From Catonia carolina (lineage: Eukaryota; Arthropoda; Insecta; Hemiptera; Achilidae), in assembly GCA_035578175.1 (NCBI GenBank), contig JAQMRL010000012.1:17773715-17837714 (forward strand): a DNA stretch of 64,000 nucleotides, read 5' to 3'. Made by a program: the position numbers and the translations under genes. Positions 54,842 through 64,000 of this stretch are shown in pieces. Position 1 is the stretch's first letter. Each line of letters opens with the position of its first letter. The notes under the pieces were generated by a model. It made no database searches, was not told the origin of the DNA, and worked only from the letters and a program-made list of their open reading frames with translations.

Positions 54842-55280
54842 CTCGTCGTTTTATTCAAAAGTCGGTAAAGTAGTTTCCAGTTTTATCGACCGTCGGTAAC
54901 TGTGTAATCTTCTTTTCGTCGCACCGGTTTATAGGTTAGGTTGTCGATACCTTTTCGTCGTTTCCTTTATTTTTCTGATGAGCCTTCGTCCTTTTCTCAC
55001 CACATCCAAAATCCCTCGTCGTCGTCACAATTTATACCTCTCGTCGTCACTTGTACCACCAAAAAATGCTGCAGCCAAAATGCCCAAAATCCAATAGGCA
55101 CGTTTTGTTAATCAAATGAATCCTCGTCTTAGATTCAAACGTCGTCGATTCACAAAACTGCACGTCGTTTCGTCGTCAGCGTCGTAAGCAACAGCAAAGA
55201 AGAAGGTTCGTTGTAAGCGTCGTAAAAATGGCGTCCTAAATTGCGTCGTGTGTTTCGTGTCGAAACTCGTTACTCAGTTC
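54842..55280 (-). promoter_or_regulatory. Retrotransposon leader (5' UTR), CGACG-rich
   Basis: Lies between PBS and the gag ATG. It holds about fourteen CGACG (CGTCG on plus) motifs, often doubled as CGACGACG, far more than the AT-rich surroundings. It would contain packaging, dimerisation or translational control signals by analogy with other LTR elements. Which motif does what cannot be told. Confidence 0.6.
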
Positions 55281-55298
55281 ATCCCGGACGGGCCCCCA
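55281..55298 (-). promoter_or_regulatory. Primer binding site, tRNA-Pro type
   Basis: The plus strand reads ATCCCGGACGGGCCCCCA, which resembles the 3' end of tRNA-Pro with CCA added (one base differs from the common ...GACGAGCCCCCA). It starts three bases inside the 5' LTR. Minus-strand DNA synthesis would be primed here. Confidence 0.88.
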
Positions 55299-55301
55299 AT
55301 T

Positions 55302-55562
55302 TGTGGGATTTGAATGGATGAAAATAAAACTCGTCATACGTCAATTTAACAAATTATTATTTAAACATGAAAATGAACATTATTACATCAGAATAAAAAG
55401 AATACAACATAAGAAAACAGTCTCTCGTCACTCGAAACTTTCTTTTTACACACACACTCGTTTCTTCTTCTGGCGTCGACCGTTATCCAGCTGTTGCGAG
55501 CTCACGTGCCATCTGAATCTCACCGGCGGGAAAACCAGCAAATTCGGTTTCCGATTCCTACA
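55302..55562 (-). repeat. 5' LTR of Ty3/Gypsy element
   Basis: 261 bp, base-for-base like the 3' LTR as far as I can read. It should contain the promoter and polyadenylation signals (U3-R-U5). No canonical AATAAA is present on the coding strand. The nearest is AAATAATAA. Confidence 0.95.
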
Positions 55563-56104
55563 TATATATATAAATTATAGAGTTTTTTTGTTTCTTATAT
55601 TGCGCTAATAAAATTATGTAGGCCTATTATGTGTTGCATTTGTGTATGAAGAAGTAGTTAAATTTAAGGGAGGTAGAAAAGATGTAACTTTGTTTTCTTT
55701 TTTTCTCTAAAATAATGTAAAGTAAATTTTTAGAGGTTTTTTGTCATACTTTGTTAATGCTATTTCATAACATTGCTGATGTTTGTGTTATCATTTACTA
55801 ACATTTTAGTTTTGTTATCATAAGTTTTAATTTTTATTTGTATTCTGTCAGTTGTTTTTTATTTTTTTATTTTGTACTAACGAGATTTTTAGTGTTATTT
55901 GATCATTTTCTCTTTTGTTTGACTTATTTTTTTATGTAACAAGTGATGTATTGGTATTAACTGTTATTTCTTTTTGTTTTGTTATCAGTGCTATTATTGT
56001 TGGATTGTAGTTTTATTTTTGTCATATATTTTTTGTAATAAGAGTAACCTCTTCCAAGCACGGGCTTTGCTCTTTTGGAGGAGTAATAAAGGAAATAACT
56101 AAAT
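55563..56104 (+). repeat. Possible LINE 3' UTR
   Basis: After the AT remnant comes T-rich sequence ending CTTCCAAGCACGGGCTTTGC, TCTTTTGGAGGAGTAATAAA, then GGAAATAACTAAATAAA. A stable stem (CAAGCACGGGCTTTG) before a short A-rich repeated tail resembles the 3' end of a LINE. No reverse-transcriptase frame is attached. Confidence 0.4.
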
Positions 56105-56385
56105 AAATGCTTCGTTTAGTGGCAAGAAGTGATTTTCTGTTTCTTTTTTTCATGAAAATTTGAAAAAAATAGGATCTTTTAATATTGTGACTTTAGTAGG
56201 CCTATGCATTTTACGACAAATATGTATTGCCTATATTATTACAGTTAAATAGGAAATTTTAAAAAATTATTAAAAATGATAATTAATGATTTACTGTATT
56301 TTTTAACCAGACAGAGGTTGAAATTCATTTTGCGTCATTCACTCATGATAAAAATTAGGTTACGTTTGTCATTTTATAATTTTAC
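56105..56385 (-). repeat. Family A fragment
   Basis: GCTTCGTTTAGTGGC, CCTATGCATTTTACGAC and GCGTCATTCACTCATGAT in minus order. It is separated from its terminus (57012-57076) by the fold-back element. Confidence 0.75.
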
Positions 56386-56433
56386 TCATAATTACCGGTG
56401 GTCCCACGGAATTTGAACCATAGGGAAATAGCA

Positions 56434-57008
56434 TTGATTTTCATTAATTTGTCAATTTTCTTCCCGCGAATAAATGGAGACTTGCTCCTAATCAGGAATT
56501 ATTAGAAAATGTTTAAACCTAAAAAAAATATCAATTTTTATATATTTAAGCTGTATTTCAGCCTAAAATACTTAAATACATAGATGTGGCAACTGTTTTC
56601 TATTTAAGTATTATAAATTTTATGAAGAAGATGGTCTCCCTGTTCTGGTGTAGTTGTTAACGCCGTAGCGTGTAGAGAGAAAATCATTAAGTTTTATGAT
56701 AATAATAATTTGTCTAATATTTTTTTAATAATAATTTGTTTTATCCCAGATGGATTCGAACCACCAATTACTAGATCCACACACTATGGGACCACTACTT
56801 CAGAACAGGCAAACCATCTTGTTCATAAAATTTATAATACTTAAATAGAAAACGGTTTAAAAACTTGCGTATTTTAAGCTAAATTACAGTTTAAAATGTA
56901 TCAAAATTGATATTTTTTAGAAGTCTAAACATTTTATAATGATTCCTCATCATAACAAGTCTTCATTTATTCGTAGGTAGAAAACATTAACAAACTAATG
57001 AAAACTGC
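56434..57008. mobile_element. Fold-back element with SINE-like cores
   Basis: Arms 56434-56655 and 56806-57008 are imperfect reverse complements over ~200 bp (shared CTATTTAAGTATTATAAATT, CCTGTTCTG and AGAAAATGTTTAAAC-like blocks). The ~150-bp centre carries tRNA-like pieces: GGTGTAGTTGTTAACGCC on plus and, on minus, GTAGTGGTCCCATAGTG with B box GGTTCGAATCC. It looks like two copies of one tRNA-headed repeat joined in inverted orientation, within a family A copy. Confidence 0.75.
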
Positions 57009-57011
57009 CTG

Positions 57012-57076
57012 GTATATTTCATATTATTTACATTGGTAAGAGAACGTCATGTGTGTGTTTCACAACAGATTTGTCA
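57012..57076 (-). repeat. Family A terminal fragment
   Basis: TTACATTGGTAAGAGAACG, GTGTGTGTTTCACAACAG, ATTTGTC. Confidence 0.8.
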
Positions 57077-57510
57077 AGTAATACTTTATTTCTAATACTT
57101 TATTTCTGTTACTATTAAGAAGAGAGAAAAACCTGCGTAAGGTACTTTTAAGTTAAGTAGATGACTTTTACTAAACCGTTTCAAAATACTGTGTTCAAAT
57201 TTACCTTACAGTATAGTCGTTGCACAATAAAATTTTATACAGGTACATGTTTGTCTTCCGTGGAAAATGGTTAAAGTACACTTTTAGAAACGTTCCCTAA
57301 TGGAGAGATTTGTTTCCGATTGGACAATTTAAATGGAATCGGAAATAGAGAACTCGATTAAATGAACCTATATCAACCCGCCTTAATCCATACTAAGCCA
57401 GGTGTGCTCTGCTCTTTCTTCTATCACATGTGATTGGCTCGAAAGTATTTTGTACTAAATACTGTACTTTATTTTTCCCTTCCTCTATCTCCCAAAAATA
57501 GTAATGCCTT
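57077..57510. other. No gene seen
   Basis: No supported feature. Confidence 0.35.
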
Positions 57511-58535
<1,025 letters not shown>

Positions 58536-58626
58536 TTACTTTCTTGTGATTGAAAAATATTTTATTTATATACCTGGTTTTCAATGTATCTTCACTACTC
58601 GTGTCACCACTTTAAATCAACATATC

Positions 58627-58949
58627 AGGTGTAAAACACTCACACGTCTTTCTCTTACCAATATAAATAACTTCAACATAACATTTTGTAATAAAGTTCG
58701 TGATTAGTTTAGAAATGGTTAATGTAGGTTTGTTTATTTAAGAATAGGTTCTTTACTTTTGTATAAGTCGCCTTTATTTATTGTAAGAATTGTGTATTTT
58801 ATGGGGTGTGTTGTACAAAGATAGTGAGTTGCAATGAATTACATATTTTTCTGCATTAATGCAGCATTATACATGTTTAAAATCGTGAACATCAATTAGG
58901 TTAACGGTGTACGATTAGGTACATTCCATAGGACAAGAGAAAGTAAAAA
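58627..58949 (+). repeat. Family A deletion derivative
   Basis: It has both termini (ATCAGGTGTAAAACACTC with TCTTTCTCTTACC, and GGACAAGAGAAAGTAAAAAA) but is only ~320 bp long. The interior shows little family A sequence, so it is a non-autonomous-looking short form. Confidence 0.7.
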
Positions 58950-59067
58950 ATAGAATATTATTATTAATCCGAAATTCTAATTAATATGTAAAAATCAATA
59001 CTTGTAAATTGACAAATTAACAGAACCGTACATAATCTGTAAACAAGGCTTATTGCTCAACAATAAC

Positions 59068-59068
59068 A

Positions 59069-59130
<62 letters not shown>

Positions 59131-59131
59131 T
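59068..59131. repeat. (ATT)n microsatellite
   Basis: About 20 ATT units, one ACT interruption. Confidence 0.97.
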
Positions 59132-59467
59132 ATTTAGTGTGACGTAATCAAAAATATTGTTTGGCTTCTTTTGTATAGATGGTGGCGTTATTATAAATTT
59201 TACGTTATTCATATAGATATTATAAACGATAACATTACAATGTTGTTACTGATAAAATATTTCTAACAATATTATCTTCATCATCGCCATTTCATATGTA
59301 AATTTATTGTGTTAAAATTTAAATTTCACTGAGTTGAAAATTTAAATTTATTGATTAAATAAACAGCACGAAAACCCAACTAACTAACTTTTTGGGGGGT
59401 TTTAAACAGGTGATTCATAAATTGTACACTGAACATACTTTTTATGGATTCTACTCGTATAACTAAA
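59132..59467. other. No gene seen
   Basis: AT-rich. A TTTAAATTTATTG-like phrase is repeated near 59310-59350. Confidence 0.35.
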
Positions 59468-59966
59468 CAAAACGTCTGGAAACACTCACATGATTTTCTT
59501 TTGCCAATGTAAATAATAAAAAACACAACCTCATTTTAATCATGAGTGAATAAAAATCGTCATCTGTAAAACTTAAAAATGCGGACAATCATTAATTAAG
59601 ACTAAACTCTAAACTAAGAACTTAGAACTTGCAACTTGAACTTAGAACTTGTTAGTTTAGCTCTAGAGCTAAACTAAGTTTTGTAGAAAAGAATTATTGA
59701 ATTAAAAGATTTTTTATTTCCTATAACTTTAATTATACGTATATACACTTTTGTTGTTAAACGCATACTAAGGCCGGAATCTCACAAAAATTACGTACCT
59801 TTTTTACTGATTTTGTTAAGCAAAATACAAAAAAATCACAAATTGACGCTAAGTGTTAATGTTCTAGTTCTAGCGTCCTGGCGTTAGTAAAACTAAGTGT
59901 TCTAGAAAAAAACGTTAAAAATAAAAGTTGTAGATATTAATCATATTAAGGCCGCAATTTAAAAAA
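59468..59966 (+). repeat. Family A 5' part with local rearrangement
   Basis: GGAAACACTCACATGATTTTC start. 59590-59690 contains tandem AACTTAGAACTTG units and a perfect 26-bp palindrome (59652-59677) centred on CTCTAGAG and built from the TTAGTTTAGC/GCTAAACTAA motif of the family. It is then overrun by the next copy. Confidence 0.75.
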
Positions 59967-60738
59967 ATCTGGTGTAAAACACTCACAAGACATTCTTTTG
60001 GCAATGCAAATAACGAACAATGTAACCTAACATTAGAAATAAACAAAAAATTAACCTTAATAAACATAACCTAATTTTAATCATGAGTGAAAGACGCAAA
60101 ATGAAAATCAACTTGTTTGGCTTAAAAATACGGAAAATAACTCTTTCACGCTAAACTAGGCTCTGTAGAGAAAAATGCTCTAAATAAAAGTTGTAGATTT
60201 TTTAATTTTCTATAAATTTGATTACATACAGTTTTATCTTAAACTGCATACTAAGGCTAAAATTTAAAAAATAAACGATTTTTTACATGTTTTCGTTAGA
60301 AAAATACAGAAAATTGCTAATTACCGCTAACCTAAGCGTTATACAAAAAACTGTTGCCAATAAAAGTTGTAAGATTTTAAATTTTCTACAACTTATATTA
60401 TATGCTTTTTTGCGCTAAAATGCATATTTAAACTGCAATCTTAAAAAAACTATTTTTTTACGTGAAAACGCCCTCTCCAAGAATTTCAGCAGACATGACG
60501 CCTACCTTATCTTGTAAAGCATAAAGAATTTAGTAAATGAGGCGGTTTTACAAAAATCGTAGGAGCCGTTTTTGAAAAATTCGCAAAAAAGTGAAAAATG
60601 ACACGAATAAACTCCTACTTCCGGTTGACCGATTTTGATGAAAATGTTCGTGTCGGGTCCGGTAGTGGTATGCAACTTAAGTTTCAAGTTTCAAGTTTGT
60701 ACGATGTTCCGTTCGTGAGACATTCTGTTCACGCACGC

Positions 60739-60781
<43 letters not shown>

Positions 60782-60915
60782 AATCGCTAAAAACAAGGTT
60801 TTTGGATTCAGGGGGTCTGAAAACGTGTAGATCCCGTGAAAACTCGATTTCGAAAAATTGACATGAAAACAATACTTTCTTCCTATATATTCTCATATAG
60901 GCAAGAGAAAGTAGA
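59967..60915 (+). repeat. Family A, near-complete copy
   Basis: ATCTGGTGTAAAACACTCAC, then ACATTCTTTTGGC; GGTTGACCGATTTTGATG; CA tract at 60730-60780; end ATAGGCAAGAGAAAGTAG. Confidence 0.92.
60730..60780. repeat. (CA)n microsatellite in family A
   Basis: ACGCACGCACACG leads into ~19 CA units at the standard site before CAATCGCTAAAAAC. Confidence 0.97.
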
Positions 60916-61358
60916 AAAGAAGTTTTTACGAAAGAAGCAAAGCCCGCTAATAGTTTCCGCAGACATGGAGCTTATCATATCTTGTAGAGCATAAAAATTT
61001 AGTAAGACAATTTTTAAAACAATCGTATGAGCTTTTTATGAGATCATAAAAAAGTTTAAAATCGCACGAATAAACTACTACTTTCGGTCGACCGATTTTG
61101 ATGAAAATGTTAGTGGTGGGTCCCCCGTGGTACAATTTTTAAATTTTAAGTTTCAACTTTGTACTCTACTTCGTTTTTTAAATTTTTTTCACACACACAC
61201 ACCCACAGATCAATCGCTGAAAACATGTTTTTTTGGGTTCAGGGGCATGAACATGAAACCGTAAATTTTCAGAGAAAACTCAATTTTGAAAAATTAACAT
61301 GATACACTCCTACTCTCTTTTCCTATAAATAAACATTATAGGGAAAAAGAAAGTAGAA
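60916..61358 (+). repeat. Family A 3' part
   Basis: TTTCCGCAGACATGGAGC, TTTCGGTCGACCGATTTTG and TTTTTTTGGGTTCAGGGGC, ending ATAGGGAAAAAGAAAGTAG. It abuts the previous copy in tandem. Confidence 0.85.
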
Positions 61359-61739
61359 ATGTATAATGCATTTTCCTCTTTGTTTTTTCGCTTCCCACCA
61401 TTTTTTTGTTTTTTGTATTAATTTATACTTTATGATCGAATTAAGAAATCGCATTAATATTTGCGTAACGTCTTTAGAATAATGTAGTATAATAAATAAA
61501 TTATTACGATTGATATTCCTTCACAAATTACAAAAACGTGGCCGAATTCATTTTTCAAATTTTCAATCTGTTGTATCATAGTAACCATTAATTTTATCAA
61601 AATATATGTGGTAACAATGCAAAAGTATAAAAACTTTTGTTTGAAACAAAATCATATTTTTAATTTTTTTAGTTGGTAACTGAATAGCCGAGTTAAAGCA
61701 GAAAATTGATGTTTAATATTTTTTCCTGGTTTCATTCTT
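61359..61739. other. No gene seen
   Basis: AT-rich, without supported features. Confidence 0.35.
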
Positions 61740-62234
61740 TACGTTCAACTAGAGGGCGATTTAGAACTATACAGCAGTCTCTCGGTAGCTCTTTCTATAG
61801 CTGAAAATAAGAAAAGAGGTTGTATAAACATAGGGTCGAAAACGCTTTGTTAGCGAGTTATACAGGGTCAAAGACTGCAGAGAACTCAGTACCCTCGTTG
61901 AAATGAGCCCATATAGACATTTTGAAGGTCGCAATAAGACAAATCTGATGGTTTCTTATGTATTTTTACCTGATAAATTGAATAAAATTGGTTCCAGAAA
62001 TTTATCTTTATCAGTTTTAAAGATATCTTACGTAAAACACTAGAATTAGAGCTAAAAAATAACACATTTTTGTCTTTAACGTGAAATTACTTTGGTAAAT
62101 GGTATATTAAGGTGTATTTTATATTAATTTTGTTTGTACAAAATTTAATTTTTAAAAGATTCAAGCAAATTACTTACGAAAAAATGAGTACTGGGTATTG
62201 AAATTTAACTTTATTTAAAAACAAAACGGACGTA

Positions 62235-63201
62235 GGGGAGACCGCGGATGGTTGTAACACAAGCGAGGTTTTTAAATTTTTACAGTTTTTTAATTCACTA
62301 TGACAAATCCTTTAATGCGTATTGCTTTGTTTTATCATCCTTCTCGAGAGTAGCATTACTATCAATTAAAAATAATGCGTAGATTTTTTATAGGAAAGGA
62401 ATAACTTGTTCCGCGTACTGTGTTACGTCCAACTCCGCACCAGGGGAAGGTTGTAACACATATGAGGGTTGATTGTAACAATAAACTTACTACACCAAAC
62501 TTATATAGATATATTTTTGTTTTAATGATTTTTTTTAAACATGTCAAATAGTATTTCATTTGACAGTACTTAATTTTATGATTAAATGTAAAATTATTTA
62601 TATAAAATAACGAAAAATTATTCTTTCTTAAAATTTGTAAAACTAAACAGATGAAAGTAAATTAATGTAGTAATCAAATTCTTATTTACGCAATTTTTAA
62701 TTTAATTTTCATCCCAAAAAAGAAATATGATGAATTAAATAATAGTAAATAAATAATAATAATAATAATAATAATAGTAGTAAATAATAGTAATAGTGAA
62801 TTAAATAATAGTATTAGTAAGAAGGCTTCGTGTTACGACCAACCCCGTACGACGTCATTACATAATATGTCTAAATAACGCCAACAAAACTTGACTGAAT
62901 AATCAGACATATATAGCTAGAAAGGTGATATCTTGTTGGGTATTTTAAATTATCATTGCATTTCATAATTTATAATGAACATTTAAAAATAATGAGGAAC
63001 CAAAATTCTCATCATTGTAAAAAGTAGATATTTCCTTCTTAAACTTTTTCCACCAAAAATTGGTCAAAAACACTAAACTCACAATGCCAAATAGTACCAG
63101 GCTTCTTCTTCTCTGGAATCACTATTAATTCTACCGACAGGTACCCGATTTATGAATGGTGTTACAACCAACCCCTTGTTACAACCTTGCCCGGTCTCCC
63201 C
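62235..63201. mobile_element. TIR element with TA flanks and GGTTGTAAC repeats
   Basis: The left end GGGGAGACCGCGGATGGTTG and the reversed right end GGGGAGACCGGGCAAGGTTG match at 21 or 22 of the first 25 bases, through GTAACA. TA lies just outside both ends (62233-62234, 63202-63203). The motif GGTTGTAACAC recurs near each end, again at ~62448, and inverted at ~62829 (GTGTTACGACC). No transposase was seen, so it is a MITE-like element of undetermined superfamily. TA flanks suggest Tc1/mariner type. Confidence 0.75.
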
Positions 63202-63338
63202 TAATTGTGAAAAAAAAATTTAACTGCATGAAATACGAATTTTATCCATAGGTTAGAAATAACAGCTAATTCTTCATTCAATACTGCAGGTATACTTAAA
63301 ATTAATGAATTTCAGTTTAAAAGCAACGTAAAAATTAG

Positions 63339-63590
63339 TTACCTACAAAAGTGCTCAGAGTGCCCCCCGTTTTGTTCAATACACAATTTCGCTCGACGAG
63401 TCCATTCTTTTCTAGCGCGTCTCATAACGTTAATAGTATTCTTAATAGTTCCTGCCGCTTCTATTATGCGATTCCTCAACTCTTCTTGTGTGTTAATTAG
63501 TTTTGAAGAACTAACTTCATCAAACTCCATAGAAAAAAGTCTGATGGCGTGAGGGCGGGAGAACGTGATGGCCATTTTATGCCGAAAATA
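63339..63590 (-). pseudogene. Mariner-like transposase C-terminal fragment
   Basis: Minus-strand reading gives WPSRSPALTPSDFFLWSLMK, the block holding the third catalytic acidic residue (D of SDFFLW) of mariner-type transposases. After a one-base frame change it continues INTQEELRNRIIEAAGTIKN and RRAKLCIEQNGGHSEHF, a typical C-terminus for the group. The N-terminal three quarters are absent. It belongs to a different subgroup from the DD34D copies at 42.6 and 48.9 kb. Confidence 0.8.
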
Positions 63591-63600
63591 AATATAGGAA

Positions 63601-64000
63601 TAAAAGTACCATAGGTATCAAGGGATTTAAATTGAGATACTAAGATATGGAGGGAAATATTCAAAAGAAAAGGGATTTTTTTCTTTGTTCTACCTGAGTC
63701 ACCTTGTCATTCCATTTCAATATAATACACACCTCTAAAAACGTTAAGCACTTAACGTCGTCAGCTTTTATTAACAGATGAAACCCAACGTAAAGAAATA
63801 AGGTTTCATTTTATTACAAAAGGAAAATGGAAAATACGAGAAAACTCTAAACTGATTAAAGTAAATAAATGTGTTTTCCAAGAGAATGGAAAATTGTATT
63901 GTTTCTTACAAACATTATTTCTTTGTACTTCATCTTCTTCGTTGTTTTAACTCCTTACTGAGTATGTGACCGAGTACACAGCAAAGTGCCAAACTCGCTC
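63601..64000. other. No gene seen
   Basis: AT-rich. The first ~110 bp may still belong to the transposon remnant. Nothing else is recognisable. Confidence 0.35.

Larger units (their letters stand above)
50218..55562 (-). mobile_element. Complete Ty3/Gypsy LTR retrotransposon, 5345 bp
   Basis: Coding-strand order: 5' LTR (55302-55562), tRNA-Pro-type PBS (55281-55298), ~440-base leader, a single gag-pol frame, 3' LTR (50218-50478). RT-RNaseH upstream of integrase places it in Ty3/Gypsy rather than Copia or a LINE. There is no env frame. LTR identity and an undamaged frame indicate a recent insertion and possible activity. Its GC content is visibly higher than the flanks, a compositional island. 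Confidence 0.97.
61740..63600 (-). mobile_element. Mariner-like transposon remnant split by a TIR element
   Basis: 63203-63600 carries the transposase C-terminus and the start of its 3' flank. The flank appears to continue at 61740-62232 (CTAGAGGGCGATTTAGAAC, CTCGGTAGCTCTTTCTATAG and AAAGATATCTTACG are blocks I associate with UTRs of this insect transposon group). The intervening 967 bp is the TIR element 62235-63201. The continuity is inferred. Confidence 0.5.

Overview
The window is AT-rich, intron-poor, repeat-dominated eukaryotic DNA, most likely intergenic or deep-intronic sequence from an arthropod, probably an insect with a large TE-rich genome. The signs are arthropod-type tRNA-derived SINEs with a GTTGATGCGAC tail, two kinds of mariner-superfamily transposase, a hAT-type MITE, a Helitron-like terminus and a Ty3/Gypsy element. 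The species cannot be named from the sequence. No host protein-coding gene, functional tRNA, rRNA or CRISPR array could be supported.

The one intact coding element is a Ty3/Gypsy LTR retrotransposon on the minus strand (50218-55562). It has two 261-bp LTRs that I read as identical, an 18-nt tRNA-Pro-type primer binding site and one uninterrupted 1455-codon gag-pol frame. The frame carries two CCHC knuckles, protease, reverse transcriptase, RNase H and a DD35E integrase. It looks recently inserted and potentially active. It has no env, no obvious polypurine tract, and its stop codon lies inside the 3' LTR.

The most abundant component is 'family A', a non-coding repeat of about 0.95-1.0 kb when complete. 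It occurs as roughly 40 copies or fragments on both strands, from the first to the last kilobases. Near-complete copies lie at 10631-11568, 11731-12680, 24048-24920, 47506-48434, 57511-58535 and 59967-60915. One end carries GTGTGAAACACTCACAC then ACTTTCTCTTGCC, and the other carries GGCAAGAGAAAGT, giving 13-bp subterminal inverted repeats. Most of the long CA/TG microsatellites here have grown from two fixed sites within it. 'Family C' is a retroposon of about 390 bp (ten copies) with a (CAA)n tail and 7-11 bp target duplications.

Other elements: a degraded full-length mariner-like element with perfect 18-bp TIR cores (29464-30768); two rearranged mariner (DD34D) copies carrying internal inversions (42625-43072, 48905-49838); a 644-bp hAT-type MITE with an 8-bp target duplication (25205-25848); a Helitron-like element ending in a hairpin plus CTAG (35027-35742); a 967-bp TIR element flanked by TA (62235-63201) that splits an older transposon; two LINE reverse-transcriptase fragments (37939-38523, 46715-47285); fold-back elements (17232-18385, 56434-57008); and several tRNA-derived SINEs.

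Layout: 0-13 kb family A/C with microsatellites and a degenerate minisatellite; 13-20 kb nested A copies, SINEs and a fold-back; 20-27 kb A copies with the hAT insertion; 27-33 kb the mariner-like element and two CCAAT/CRE clusters that are the best candidates for host regulatory DNA; 33-47 kb A, C, Helitron-like and LINE remnants; 47-50 kb a nested A/C/mariner stack; 50-55.6 kb the Gypsy element; 55.6-64 kb A copies, a fold-back and the split transposon. There is no operon-like cooperation. The biology is successive transposition, nesting and decay.
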